Assembly: GCA_944380845.1 (NCBI GenBank)
Contig: CALWIU010000042.1
Coordinates: forward strand, 1-64,000
Direction: 5' to 3'
DNA length: 64,000 bases
From: an uncultured Clostridia bacterium
GTDB taxonomy: Bacteria; Bacillota; Clostridia; Oscillospirales; Acutalibacteraceae
Under the pieces are notes generated by a model, which saw only the letters and a program-made list of their open reading frames with translations, ran no database searches and was not told where the DNA came from. Shown piece after piece: positions 1 through 9,046 of this stretch. The translations under genes and the position numbers were made by a program. Position 1 is the first letter of the stretch; each line of letters starts with the position of its first letter.

Positions 1-1454
1 GGAAGCAATTCATAAATATCCCAAATACCACCGAGAGGACGAATCAACAGATTCCAAATAAATACCATGCAGCCGCCGCTGACCATGCCGGCAATTGCGC
101 CCGCACGATTGATGCGTTTCCAGAACAAACTGAACAGCATCAAGGGCCCAAAGGTCGCCCCGAAACCTGCCCAGGCGAAGCTGACGATGGTAAAGATCAC
201 GCTGTCTTCATCCAAAGCAATAAAGATGGCAAACAGCGTAATTACCAGCAAAGTGATACGGGACATGATCAAAACCTGTTTATCTGTCGCCTTTTTACGG
301 ATCAAACCCTGATAAATATTTTTGGAGAAAGCAGAGGCTGCAATCAACAAATAGGAATCAGACGAACTGATGGTCGCAGCCAAAATGCCCGCCATGACAA
401 GACCTGCCAGAATGGGAGGCAGAAGGTTGGTAGAAAGCACAATGAATACATTCTCCGCTTCGGATGCTGTCTGGAGAGCGGTGGGGAACAGACTTCTGCC
501 CATAACGCCGATAAAGACCGATACACTCAGAGAAATCAAGACCCATACGGTTGCAATCCGGCGGGAACGGACAAGCTCACGCTCTTCACGGATCGCCATA
601 AAGCGAAGCAGAACCTGAGGCATTCCAAAATAGCCAAGTCCCCACGCCAACGCGGACAGAACCTTCATAATTCCATATTCGCCAGCAGCACCGAACTGCG
701 GCAAACCATTCACAACCTGCTGTACGCCATCAGCAGATGTAACCGGTGTTGCAACACCGAAGAAATCCAAAAATCCCGGAACATTTTTCGCATTATCAAG
801 CACTTCACCGATACCGCCGGCAGCGACTGTGCCGGTAATGACAACAACAACCAGAGCAACAATCATCACAACAGCCTGCATAAAATCGGAAGCACTCTCT
901 GCAAGGAAACCACCGAGAAGCGTATAAACCAACACAAAAACCGCGCCGACGATCATCATCGGGATATACGGCAAGCCAAAGAGCGTAGAAAAGAGCTTTC
1001 CACAGGTGACAAGACAGCTTGCAGCATACACGGTGAAAAAGATCAATATAAACAATGCCGCGATTGTCATAATGACCTTGCCTTTTTCATGGAAGCGGTT
1101 GGAAAAGAACTCGGGCAAAGTAATCGAATTGCCAGCGCGGCTGCTGTACCGGCGAAGACGCTTTGAGGTAATCAGCCAGTTAATATAAGTGCCTGCCGCC
1201 AGACCAATTGCAGTCCATGCAGAATCGGAAATACCGCACCAATACGCAACGCCGGGCAATCCCATCAAAAGCCAGCCGGACATATCCGATGCTTCGGCAC
1301 TCATGGCCGTTACCCATGGGCCAAGAGACCTGCCGCCCAGAAGATAATCTTCAGAGCTTTTGTTTGCGCGCTTTGCAAAAGCAATGCCGATACCGATAAC
1401 TGCCATCATATAGACAATCATGGTGACAAGAATCTGAATGGTATCACTGTTCAT
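1..1454 (-). CDS. putP: Sodium/proline-type symporter (SSS family), 3' end cut by window
   Basis: A Na+-coupled solute symporter of the inner membrane, probably taking up proline or a similar solute. About 484 residues are visible; PutP proteins are usually near 500, so only the last few are missing beyond position 1. The N-terminus shows the PutP-like stretch EASDMSGWLLMGLPG after a GGRSLGPW motif, and about a dozen hydrophobic segments follow. The start is an ATG with GGAGGG just upstream. It has its own promoter (1487-1515) and is separated from the upstream sugar transporter by a terminator, so it is probably a single-gene unit. Substrate is inferred from family resemblance only; other SSS members move pantothenate or sugars. 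Confidence 0.85.
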   Translation of the reverse strand, partial: MNSDTIQILVTMIVYMMAVIGIGIAFAKRANKSSEDYLLGGRSLGPWVTAMSAEASDMSGWLLMGLPGVAYWCGISDSAWTAIGLAAGTYINWLITSKRLRRYSSRAGNSITLPEFFSNRFHEKGKVIMTIAALFILIFFTVYAASCLVTCGKLFSTLFGLPYIPMMIVGAVFVLVYTLLGGFLAESASDFMQAVVMIVALVVVVITGTVAAGGIGEVLDNAKNVPGFLDFFGVATPVTSADGVQQVVNGLPQFGAAGEYGIMKVLSALAWGLGYFGMPQVLLRFMAIREERELVRSRRIATVWVLISLSVSVFIGVMGRSLFPTALQTASEAENVFIVLSTNLLPPILAGLVMAGILAATISSSDSYLLIAASAFSKNIYQGLIRKKATDKQVLIMSRITLLVITLFAIFIALDEDSVIFTIVSFAWAGFGATFGPLMLFSLFWKRINRAGAIAGMVSGGCMVFIWNLLIRPLGGIWDIYELL

Positions 1455-1486
1455 AGAATCCCTCCAAAAGAATGAAATATATTGGT

Positions 1487-1515
1487 ATTATACATGAATT
1501 TTTTACCAAAGTCAA
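1487..1515 (-). promoter_or_regulatory. Sigma-A promoter for the PutP-type gene
   Basis: Read on the minus strand: -35 TTGACT (1510-1515), a 17-base spacer, and -10 TATAAT (1487-1492). It lies about 33 bases upstream of the start codon at 1454. Confidence 0.8.
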
Positions 1516-1540
1516 GAAAAAGCCCACGCGCAGCAAGTGC

Positions 1541-1579
1541 AGAAAAAAACAAGCCGTTGCCATAACGGAACGGCTTGTT
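1541..1579 (-). terminator. Intrinsic terminator after the GPH transporter
   Basis: An 11-bp perfect inverted repeat (1548-1558 with 1569-1579, arm AACAAGCCGTT) is followed on the minus strand by a run of T. It begins 14 bases after the stop codon of the GPH transporter. Confidence 0.9.
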
Positions 1580-1592
1580 CATATCAGAACCA

Positions 1593-3089
1593 TTATTTCT
1601 GTGCAGCTTTGGCTTTTCTTTCTTCGATTTCAGTGACCATTTCCTTCTGGCGTTTTTCCGTAATACGATAGAAGAACATCGGCACACAGGTCAGGAACAT
1701 ACTCAGCGCACCGGAAAGAACAAGCATGTTCCACAACAGCGTTTCACCGGAGCTGCTGATGTAAACGCCATCCGCTGCTGTCGGATTGATGCCGGCTGCA
1801 TAATAGGCAACCACACCGACAAAAGCGCCGACCGCCATACCGATTTTGTTGATGAAAGTCTGCATCGCGAAACAAATACCTTCGCCACGCTCGCCGGTTT
1901 TCCATTCCAGATAATCAACGGTATCGCCAATCATTGCATATGTAATGATGTTATTGACGCCCTGCGGCAAACCGAGAAGAACTAAGCCGATGGCACAGAC
2001 AACGAGTTTCCAGGGAGCGTCATAGCCAACAAAATACATAACGAACATGACTACGGCGCCGAACAGGTGAATGCCAATATACGACCATTTTTTGGTAAAT
2101 TTCTTTGACATCCACGGAACCAGCAGCGATGCAATCAAACCGCCGGGAACAACCAGAAGTGTGATTAAGCTGTAGATTCCCTCATTTTTCAAAACATATT
2201 TGGCAAAATACAAGCCGCCGGTATAGGTATAAACCATACGCGCGCCACCCAGAATGCCGGATAAAACAACCAGAAGAAGCTCTCTGTTCTTGAACAGAAG
2301 TTTCAGGTTGTGGCCAAGGGAATGCGCTTCATTGGTAGCGGTGAAACGCTCTTTGGTATTTTTAAAGCCATAAAGAACCGTAGGAATGGAGATGACGACC
2401 AAAACAAGCGCACAAATAAAATAGGTCCATTTCAGCGTATCTGCATTGTCGTAAATGAATTCCGGCTTGACAATGCCGGCACTGTCTTTATATTTTGCGG
2501 TAACAGCAGAAGTAATAATCGGAACAAAGACCGTAACGATACCGGCGCCAAGGGTACAGAAAAGACGCGCAACCGTTAAAATCTTACCACGAACCTCTGT
2601 ATCGTTGGTCAGGCAGGAAGAAAGCCCCCAGTACGGCACATCAGCGATGGTATAAACAACGGACCAAACGGTATAAATACAGGCAATCGCAATAAAAGAC
2701 TCGATGGACTCCGCCCGATATACCGGCAGGAAGCAAAGAAGAGTAATGATGCCGATCGGGAAAACCGTCCATTTCAAGAAGGGGCGGCATTTGCCCCACT
2801 TGGTGCGGGTCTTGTCCACAATGGAACCCATAATCGGGTCATTGCAGGCGTCAAAGATGCGAACGCCCAGCATTAAAAAGGCAACCGCCATTGTGCCGGA
2901 AATCGCACCGACCATAAAATTTTCAGAACCGAAAAGCAACGCATCGGTCATAAAAATTGTCAGATACGAGCCGATGATGGTGCAAATAAAGTTTTCACCA
3001 AAACCGGCAATGCTGTAGGCGACCGCTTCTTTTGGCTGAACGCCTTTGCCCGGTGTTGTACCGAACAATTTGTGCAGAAAATTATTCAT
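1593..3089 (-). CDS. GPH-family (glycoside-pentoside-hexuronide) cation:sugar symporter
   Basis: A 498-residue membrane symporter of the MelB/XynP type, expected to import an oligosaccharide or glycoside with Na+ or H+. About twelve hydrophobic segments are visible, with typical GPH features such as DACNDPIMGSIVDKTRTKWGKCRP near residues 80-105 and a second conserved loop DTVDYLEWKTGERGEG near residue 400. The frame opens upstream at 3185, but that would overlap recO and lacks an RBS. The ATG at 3089 follows GGAGGTTCTTT and lies downstream of a near-consensus promoter, so it was chosen. It is monocistronic between that promoter and a strong terminator. The substrate cannot be told from sequence. 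Confidence 0.88.
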   Translation of the reverse strand: MNNFLHKLFGTTPGKGVQPKEAVAYSIAGFGENFICTIIGSYLTIFMTDALLFGSENFMVGAISGTMAVAFLMLGVRIFDACNDPIMGSIVDKTRTKWGKCRPFLKWTVFPIGIITLLCFLPVYRAESIESFIAIACIYTVWSVVYTIADVPYWGLSSCLTNDTEVRGKILTVARLFCTLGAGIVTVFVPIITSAVTAKYKDSAGIVKPEFIYDNADTLKWTYFICALVLVVISIPTVLYGFKNTKERFTATNEAHSLGHNLKLLFKNRELLLVVLSGILGGARMVYTYTGGLYFAKYVLKNEGIYSLITLLVVPGGLIASLLVPWMSKKFTKKWSYIGIHLFGAVVMFVMYFVGYDAPWKLVVCAIGLVLLGLPQGVNNIITYAMIGDTVDYLEWKTGERGEGICFAMQTFINKIGMAVGAFVGVVAYYAAGINPTAADGVYISSSGETLLWNMLVLSGALSMFLTCVPMFFYRITEKRQKEMVTEIEERKAKAAQK

Positions 3090-3120
3090 AAAGAACCTCC
3101 AACCTGATTTTAACTCTTCC

Positions 3121-3149
3121 ATTATAATCCGATAACCGGCATTAGTCAA
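3121..3149 (-). promoter_or_regulatory. Sigma-A promoter for the GPH transporter
   Basis: Minus strand: -35 TTGACT (3144-3149), a 17-base spacer, -10 TATAAT (3121-3126). The start codon at 3089 is about 32 bases downstream. Confidence 0.8.
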
Positions 3150-3169
3150 TAGAAGATGCAAAAATTCTG

Positions 3170-3916
3170 TTAACCGTCCCGACATTTTTTATAAAAATCC
3201 AACGAAGTATAGCTGCGCTCCGTCTGACACAAAATGTATTTTTCGCAAATTAACGATAGTTTTTTGCATGATTCGGCAGACAGGGGAAACGAATAAATCT
3301 GCTCAAAATTCGAATATACGATATGGCGCATGGCGCCAAGAACGGCGGAATCAAGGGGCAACCCCACGAACGAATGATTACAGTCCTGACAACACAAAAC
3401 CCCTTCTGAGGGGTGGAAAAAAAACCGGTCTGCGTCTGTTTTTCCGCATTTTGCACATGCGTTCAATTCCGGCGCATAGCCGCTTAAAGAACAAAATCTC
3501 AGTTCCGTGACCGCCTTGATCCAAGCATCACTCTTTTCTCGTGTGCACAGAAAATACAAACTGTTTAAAACCAATCGCAGAAATTCAGGGTTCTTATCGT
3601 CATCAAAAACCAGTTCGCAGGCAAGCTGCCCGAAATACTGCGCCAGGGTCAGCGCCGCCAAACGGTCATTCAAATGATAAAACAACTCTTTGGGCGCTGC
3701 TTCCGTGACACGGTAAGTCTCTTTGTTTTCACTGAAGGAAAAATCAGAAAAACAAAAAGTCTGCGTTCCTGCATGAAGTTTGCTTTTCGGACGGCATGCC
3801 GCCTTCGCAAAGGCGCGAACCACACCGAAATCCCTTGTTAATACAGTCACAATCCGGTCGCTTTCACCGGTATGGCGGACTGACAAAACCAGTCCATCCG
3901 TAGTAAATGTGTTCAT
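3170..3916 (-). CDS. recO: DNA repair protein RecO
   Basis: RecO anneals single strands and loads RecA with RecR in gap repair. The 248-residue length is normal. An N-terminal OB-fold region (about 1-80) begins with the family-like TDGLVLSVRHTGESDRIVT, and a helical domain carries a four-cysteine zinc site (CAKCGK at about residue 154, then CCQDC some 20 residues later). It starts 3 bases after the era stop codon, so the two are co-transcribed, as in many Firmicutes. It is the last gene of the ybeY-era-recO group. Confidence 0.95.
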   Translation of the reverse strand: MNTFTTDGLVLSVRHTGESDRIVTVLTRDFGVVRAFAKAACRPKSKLHAGTQTFCFSDFSFSENKETYRVTEAAPKELFYHLNDRLAALTLAQYFGQLACELVFDDDKNPEFLRLVLNSLYFLCTREKSDAWIKAVTELRFCSLSGYAPELNACAKCGKTDADRFFFHPSEGVLCCQDCNHSFVGLPLDSAVLGAMRHIVYSNFEQIYSFPLSAESCKKLSLICEKYILCQTERSYTSLDFYKKCRDG

Positions 3917-3919
3917 GAA

Positions 3920-4822
3920 TCAATCCAATCCGAAATTATGAATCAAACCTTCGCGGTTGCGCCAGTCTTCTTTAACTTTTACCCAGCAGTGAAGATTCAC
4001 TTTGCAGCCGAAAAAGTGTTCCAAATCATACCGAGCCGCTGTGCTGATCGATTTCAGCATACTGCCAGCCTTGCCGATGATGATTCCTTTATGGCTATCC
4101 TTTTCGCAATAAATGGTTGCATCAATATCCAGAATTTCCGCGTCGGCACGCTCACTGAATCGCTCGATCGAAACGGCGATCCCATGGGGAATTTCCTGAT
4201 TCAGACGCAAAAGCAGCTTTTCACGAATCATTTCCGCTGCCAACACTCGCTCCGGCTGATCGGTCAATGTATCGTCCGGGAAATAATGAGGAGATTCAAC
4301 AGCAAGTTTTTTTAATTCTGTCAAGAGCTCCGGTATTCCCTCGCCCTTTACAGCGCAAAGGGGTACAACCGCCTGAAACTCCGCCAACTGGCTGAATTGA
4401 AGGATCAAAGAGGCAATCCGTTCCTTATCCTTTACAGTGTCTGTTTTATTGACAGCAAGTATGATCGGCAAGCGGTCTTTTACAATTCGCTTTAACAAAG
4501 TCAATTCGGCTTCACGCGGCGCTTTTTCCGGTTCAACAACAAAAAGACAGGCGTCACCGCCGCTGATGGTATCATCAACGGTGCGCATCATTTTTTCACC
4601 CAGTTTATTGTGCGGGCGATGAAAACCCGGTGTATCGGTAAAAACAAGCTGTATACCGTCATCTGAAGTCAGTACACCGGTAATACCGGTACGGGTCGTC
4701 TGCGGCTTTGGGGAAACAATAGCAATTTTATGACCAAGCAAATGGTTTAGTATGGTCGATTTACCGGCATTTGGACAGCCGACTATTGCAATAAATGCAG
4801 ATTTTGTAGCAATGGATTCCAT
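3920..4822 (-). CDS. era: GTPase Era
   Basis: Era binds 16S rRNA and assists 30S subunit maturation. The 300-residue protein has G1 GCPNAGKST (residue 15), G3 DTPG, G4 NKTD, and a C-terminal KH RNA-binding domain with GIIIGKAGSMLKSI near residue 250. The G1 motif reads GCPNAGKST where GRPNVGKST is more usual; the nucleotide-contacting G, K and S/T are kept. It lies between ybeY (12-base gap) and recO (3-base gap), a classic Firmicutes order, although the dgkA and cdd genes often found here are absent. Confidence 0.96.
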   Translation of the reverse strand: MESIATKSAFIAIVGCPNAGKSTILNHLLGHKIAIVSPKPQTTRTGITGVLTSDDGIQLVFTDTPGFHRPHNKLGEKMMRTVDDTISGGDACLFVVEPEKAPREAELTLLKRIVKDRLPIILAVNKTDTVKDKERIASLILQFSQLAEFQAVVPLCAVKGEGIPELLTELKKLAVESPHYFPDDTLTDQPERVLAAEMIREKLLLRLNQEIPHGIAVSIERFSERADAEILDIDATIYCEKDSHKGIIIGKAGSMLKSISTAARYDLEHFFGCKVNLHCWVKVKEDWRNREGLIHNFGLD

Positions 4823-4834
4823 GATGATACCTGC

Positions 4835-5344
4835 TTACTGCTCGTCCACCGGGTAATAACTGCCGTTTCTGGGCAGACCAAGACGAATCAGAATTGCCTC
4901 TTCTTTTTCACGCATTCTGATTTTCTGCAAACCGCCCTCTTCATGGTCATATCCGAGCAAATGCAGCATCGAATGCGCCGTCAGATATGCGACTTCTCTT
5001 TGCAGCGAATGGCCAAACTCTGCGGCCTGTGCCACTGCGTGCTGCATGGAAATAACAATATCCCCCAGCACTTTTGCACCGGTATCAGGATTCACATCAT
5101 ATTTCCCGTTTTCTCCCAAAGGAAAAGACAAGACATCGGTAGAAGCATCGATGTTGCGATACTTTTTATTCAGTTCGCGGATCTGAGCGTCATTCACAAA
5201 ACTGACGCTGATTTCAGCAGAGCCTTCAAAATTTTCGAGCACGAGCGCCGCATGACAGCAGCGGCGAACCAGCATACGAATACCAGTGGGGATTTTGACA
5301 TCCTTTTGGTTGTTGGTAATAATGACTTTAATCTTATCCAGCAT
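4835..5344 (-). CDS. ybeY: Endoribonuclease YbeY
   Basis: A metal-dependent RNase for 16S rRNA 3'-end maturation and ribosome quality control. It shows the diagnostic three-histidine zinc motif HSMLHLLGYDH (H-x3-H-x5-H) near residue 127. The open frame continues up to 5383, but that would run into phoH. The ATG at 5344 follows AAAGGA and gives a 169-residue protein of normal family length, so it was chosen. It is 16 bases downstream of phoH and 12 bases upstream of era, in one transcription unit. Confidence 0.95.
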   Translation of the reverse strand: MLDKIKVIITNNQKDVKIPTGIRMLVRRCCHAALVLENFEGSAEISVSFVNDAQIRELNKKYRNIDASTDVLSFPLGENGKYDVNPDTGAKVLGDIVISMQHAVAQAAEFGHSLQREVAYLTAHSMLHLLGYDHEEGGLQKIRMREKEEAILIRLGLPRNGSYYPVDEQ

Positions 5345-5360
5345 AACAATCAATCCTTTC

Positions 5361-6314
5361 TTATTTTCTGGAAGCCTTTTCATAGGCCTTTATGATATCC
5401 TGAACCAGGCGGTGACGAACCACATCTTTTTCATTAAAGAAAACCGTCTTGATATCATCGACATTTTTTAAAATTTTAATCACATCCACCAGCCCGGATC
5501 TTTTCCCGTCCGGCAGATCGATCTGCGTGATATCACCGGTCACGACAATTTTAGAATTGAACCCCAAACGGGTCAAAAACATTTTCATCTGTTCCGGTGT
5601 CGTATTCTGCGCTTCATCCAAAATAATAAAGCTGTCATCCAAAGTTCTGCCGCGCATATAGGCAAGGGGGGCAACTTCGATATTTCCGCGCTCCTGATAT
5701 CGGTTATAGTTTTCGGCGCCGAGCATATCAAACAAGGCATCATACAACGGGCGAAGGTATGGATCCACTTTTGACTGCAAATCGCCGGGCAGGAACCCCA
5801 GCTTTTCCCCCGCTTCAACTGCGGGTCTGGTCAGAATAATTCGGTTGACCTCTTTTGCGCGGAAGGAATTAACGGCCATTGCCACTGCAAGGTAGGTTTT
5901 GCCGGTGCCGGCTGGCCCAACCCCGAAAACAATGGTATTGTTTTTAATGGCTTCAATATAGTTTTTTTGGCCGAGCGTTTTCGGTTTAACAGGTTTTCCC
6001 CGGGAGGTAATACAAATGCAGTCTGCCGTCATGGCGGCGAGCCGATCCTCACTCCCCTCCTGCACAAGAGAAAGCACATACCGCACATTTTGCTCAGTAA
6101 GAGCCTCGCCCTTGTTGATCAAAGTCAAAAGACCGTTGATTGCACGAACAGCACAGGAAACCTGCTCCGGCTCACCGGTAACTTTCAATTCCGTGCCGCG
6201 GTTTAAGATGTCAACAGCATACTGGTTTTCGATCAGCTTGATGTTTTCATCAAAACTGCCAAACAAACTGACCGCCTGTTCCATGCGGTCAAAGCTGATG
6301 GTTTGTTCAAACAT
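5361..6314 (-). CDS. phoH: PhoH-like ATPase
   Basis: A 317-residue P-loop ATPase of the PhoH family, thought to act in RNA metabolism together with YbeY. An N-terminal KH-like region (about 1-110) precedes the ATPase domain, with Walker A GPAGTGKTYLA near residue 133 and Walker B FIILDEAQN near residue 230. The gene directly precedes ybeY, as in most Firmicutes. It has its own promoter at 6349-6377, so it probably heads the phoH-ybeY-era-recO unit, although read-through from yqfCD is possible. Confidence 0.94.
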   Translation of the reverse strand: MFEQTISFDRMEQAVSLFGSFDENIKLIENQYAVDILNRGTELKVTGEPEQVSCAVRAINGLLTLINKGEALTEQNVRYVLSLVQEGSEDRLAAMTADCICITSRGKPVKPKTLGQKNYIEAIKNNTIVFGVGPAGTGKTYLAVAMAVNSFRAKEVNRIILTRPAVEAGEKLGFLPGDLQSKVDPYLRPLYDALFDMLGAENYNRYQERGNIEVAPLAYMRGRTLDDSFIILDEAQNTTPEQMKMFLTRLGFNSKIVVTGDITQIDLPDGKRSGLVDVIKILKNVDDIKTVFFNEKDVVRHRLVQDIIKAYEKASRK

Positions 6315-6348
6315 GAACTTCTCTCCAAATTTTCACATTACATGATTT

Positions 6349-6377
6349 ATTTTAGCATTCTTCGTCAGACAATGCAA
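6349..6377 (-). promoter_or_regulatory. Sigma-A promoter upstream of phoH
   Basis: Minus strand: -35 TTGCAT (6372-6377), a 17-base spacer, -10 TAAAAT (6349-6354). The start codon is about 35 bases downstream. It sits in the 140-base AT-rich gap between yqfD and phoH, where no other feature is evident. Confidence 0.65.
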
Positions 6378-6454
6378 GTGATTTTACAAAAAAAACTGTT
6401 AAACTTAAATATATTTTTTTCTCGTCATTGGTTAAAATAAACAAAATATATCTA

Positions 6455-7639
6455 TCACTCGGTGCTTTGTACCCTGTATTCCGTTGTTACAGGGGCTTCC
6501 ACGGCAATGTTTTCGCGGCAATCTGCCTGCCAGACAATTTTTGCCGGCTGATCTGTCGTTTTTTGAATGGTTTCGTTCAGCGTTTCACAGGTTTCCAAAC
6601 ATAGATCATACTGTAAATAAAATGCGTCACAGCAAAGCAGCAGGGATTCGTCAGGCGACAAATCAGCCTGCTGTGCTGCTGCACAGCGATAGGATACCTC
6701 TTCTTTTTTTCCGATTGGCAGAAAAGTTCCCGACAATATGAAGTCTGTCTCCGACATGGATTGCTTATCTGTATTTTTCTGAAAATTCAAGGGGATATTT
6801 ATTCCGAAAAAATACAAATACTTTCGCTTTTTCATGCTGCTGACCAGTTGGTAATCACTGCTTTGCATCTGCGTGACAATCGTACGCTGGGTTCGTGCAA
6901 TACAAGTACCCTGCGCATGAACCGCATATTGGGTTTCATCCTTTTTTGTAATAATCCCGCTGATTAAAAGCTGCCCTTTTTCAACGGTTTCATTGTTTTT
7001 TACCTGCGCTGCGCCACGGTCTATATGAATCTGCTCGATATACCCGTCCCGGGACGCAATGATATTCATCGGCGTTGTCTGATCGACAACGGAGGGCGGA
7101 TCGATTTGCTCACGAACTTCAATCTCTGCCGTACAGCCGCGAAGATTGACAGCGATCCATGAAATTTTGGGAATGGCGCGCCGGATTTCAATAGCCGCTT
7201 GCGAAACAACAACATTCTTTTTCAGTGCACCGCGAAAAATGCCACTGTTTTGTGCCGCAGCTAAAATCGTTTTGGCATGAATGGTCTCGTTCCCGTTCAC
7301 TTCAATACGCCACAAACATTGGCTGGCGCCGGCATACAAAATCATAGCGATCACAAGCCCTGCCAAAAGTCCTGCTCGCATTCGGTTTTTCCGCAGCAGG
7401 AACGGGAACCCCTTTTTTTGCGTCGCATGAATACGCACGCCGGATTTTTTCGCAGCATGACGCAGTTTCTTATACCCTTTTATATTTGTTTGCGCAGAAA
7501 GCTGTTGACCTGCTACTTGCAGGTTCCACAACGGAATCCTTTTTTCATGGCATAAATTGATAAACCGGGAAAGAAACCCACCCTCACCTTTAAAAGCAAT
7601 GATACCGAACAAAAGCCGAAGGCACCGAATAATCCACAT
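6455..7639 (-). CDS. yqfD: Sporulation protein YqfD
   Basis: A 394-residue membrane protein of the YqfD family, needed at mid-sporulation in the mother cell of Bacillus. The N-terminal cytoplasmic part of about 85 residues is followed by one transmembrane segment (about 91-107, GLLAGLVIAMILYAG) and a large extracytoplasmic domain. That domain holds a FtsQ/POTRA-like start (WRIEVNGNETIHAKTILAA) and a conserved GYIEQIHIDRGAAQVK stretch. It starts 11 bases after yqfC, forming the conserved yqfC-yqfD pair. Its molecular role is not settled in the literature. Confidence 0.93.
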   Translation of the reverse strand: MWIIRCLRLLFGIIAFKGEGGFLSRFINLCHEKRIPLWNLQVAGQQLSAQTNIKGYKKLRHAAKKSGVRIHATQKKGFPFLLRKNRMRAGLLAGLVIAMILYAGASQCLWRIEVNGNETIHAKTILAAAQNSGIFRGALKKNVVVSQAAIEIRRAIPKISWIAVNLRGCTAEIEVREQIDPPSVVDQTTPMNIIASRDGYIEQIHIDRGAAQVKNNETVEKGQLLISGIITKKDETQYAVHAQGTCIARTQRTIVTQMQSSDYQLVSSMKKRKYLYFFGINIPLNFQKNTDKQSMSETDFILSGTFLPIGKKEEVSYRCAAAQQADLSPDESLLLCCDAFYLQYDLCLETCETLNETIQKTTDQPAKIVWQADCRENIAVEAPVTTEYRVQSTE

Positions 7640-7650
7640 ATAACCGCTCC

Positions 7651-7923
7651 TTATCTGTATTCGACCGAAACGATCTGCCCGTGAATGACTGCCTCGCCGC
7701 CGTCCAACTGCATCAACTGCAAATCACTGCCGCGAAAAGTGAGAATTTTCCCGCCCGCCGATAAACGGATCAAATCAGCGGCGTAATCACAAACACCAGC
7801 GCAATCGGACAGAATGGCTTCCGTGCTGCCGTTCATTTGCAGCTTGGGGGAAACCTCAGCAATCGGTCGCAAAAGTGTTTGCTTATCAATTTTTTCAAAA
7901 AGCGGCATCTCTGATAGTTTCAT
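7651..7923 (-). CDS. yqfC: Sporulation protein YqfC
   Basis: A 90-residue YabP/YqfC-family protein, small and largely beta-stranded, expressed with yqfD in the mother cell during sporulation. The family is recognised from the ILSDCAGVCDYAADLIRLS region and its position directly upstream of yqfD. The start at 7923 is preceded by GAGGGGTGAT. A sigma-E-like promoter lies just upstream (7939-7966), which fits the known sigma-E control of yqfC in Bacillus. Confidence 0.92.
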   Translation of the reverse strand: MKLSEMPLFEKIDKQTLLRPIAEVSPKLQMNGSTEAILSDCAGVCDYAADLIRLSAGGKILTFRGSDLQLMQLDGGEAVIHGQIVSVEYR

Positions 7924-7938
7924 GTTATCACCCCTCTA

Positions 7939-7966
7939 AATCTATGCGGCAAGGGTTATAAATATG
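7939..7966 (-). promoter_or_regulatory. Sigma-E-like (mother-cell) promoter for yqfCD
   Basis: Minus strand: CATATT (7961-7966), a 14-base spacer, and CATAGATT (7939-7946), close to the Bacillus sigma-E pattern KMATATT-N14-CATACAHT. There is no good sigma-A promoter in this 67-base divergent region. Assignment to sigma-E is inferred from pattern and known regulation of the homologue. Confidence 0.55.
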
Positions 7967-7990
7967 GCAGCAAGCAAATAAGGTAGATAT

Positions 7991-9046
7991 ATGAGAATAC
8001 TTCAGAAAAAAATTGATGAATCCATAAAACAGCCTGTTTTATTCGCTGTGACTGCTCTGGTGGTCGTGTTCCTTTTAACACAATCCAAAAGCATCGGCGA
8101 AGGCATCAAAGAGGGCATGACGCTGGCGCTTGAACAAGTGATACCGGCGCTTTATCCCTTTATGATTCTGACGATCATGATCGGAACTTTTCTGACCGGT
8201 TTTCAAAACACGACGAAAAAAGCAAAAGCAGGGAAAAGAGCGTTTCGTTTTTCAACCGTCTGTCTCATCCCGTTCGTGCTGTCCCTGGTCGGCGGTTATC
8301 CCGCCGGGTTAAAACTGATCAGCGATCTGGAAAGAAAAGAACAGCTTACACCGGCACAGGCACAGATCTTATCCGCATTTTGTTTTAACAGCGGACCGGC
8401 CTTTCTGATAACCGTTGTCGGTAAAAATATTTTTGGTTCAACAAAAGCAGGGGTCGCCTTGTTCCTTTCCGGCAGCATTGCAGCCATTTTGTGCGCTGCC
8501 ATTGCCACGCGAAAGGGACAGCCGTCTGCCGCTTCCGAGATCCCTGCGCAGCCGGTATCCCTCAGCAATGCGTTGGTTTCTTCAGTCGAAAAAGCTGCCC
8601 GCGCAGTTGGGTCAGCGGCTATTTGGATTTGTCTGTTTCAAGGCCTGGTATATGGGCTGGAAAATTGTTTTGGCACTCTGCCGGATGAAATAAAAATTTT
8701 CTTAGAGGTCACCACCGGCTGCGCTGTCTGCGCCGAGAAAAGAAGCTTGCCGCTTGCCTCCGCTGCCTGTGCTTTCGGCGGATTTTGCGTCCACTGTCAA
8801 ATTCTCCCCATTATAAAGGAAGCAAAAATAAAATACCGGTACTTTTTCAAGTACCGGTTATTGCATAGTGCGTTGTCCTACTTTTTGACATCCCTATGGG
8901 TTAAAATGATGCCGCCAGAAGCTGTTTTTGCCCCAACCGGCGGCGCTCAGATTCGCTTTGACGGGTTATCCATTGCGCTGCTGCTGCTAATAAGCATGGC
9001 TTTTATTTGGGATACTGCGCCAAAGAAAGAAAAACAGACAAACTAA
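7991..9046 (+). CDS. ylbJ: Sporulation integral membrane protein YlbJ
   Basis: A 351-residue polytopic membrane protein of the YlbJ family, needed for heat-resistant spores in Bacillus. About eight hydrophobic segments are visible. The Gate-domain signatures GGYPAGLKL (about residue 100) and CFNSGPAFLITVVG (about 130) match the family. It is one of few plus-strand genes here, divergent from yqfC and sharing a 67-base upstream region, so the pair may be co-regulated in the mother cell. Its end overlaps the convergent rsgA stop by 4 bases. The transported molecule, if any, is unknown. Confidence 0.9.
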   Translation: MRILQKKIDESIKQPVLFAVTALVVVFLLTQSKSIGEGIKEGMTLALEQVIPALYPFMILTIMIGTFLTGFQNTTKKAKAGKRAFRFSTVCLIPFVLSLVGGYPAGLKLISDLERKEQLTPAQAQILSAFCFNSGPAFLITVVGKNIFGSTKAGVALFLSGSIAAILCAAIATRKGQPSAASEIPAQPVSLSNALVSSVEKAARAVGSAAIWICLFQGLVYGLENCFGTLPDEIKIFLEVTTGCAVCAEKRSLPLASAACAFGGFCVHCQILPIIKEAKIKYRYFFKYRLLHSALSYFLTSLWVKMMPPEAVFAPTGGAQIRFDGLSIALLLLISMAFIWDTAPKKEKQTN

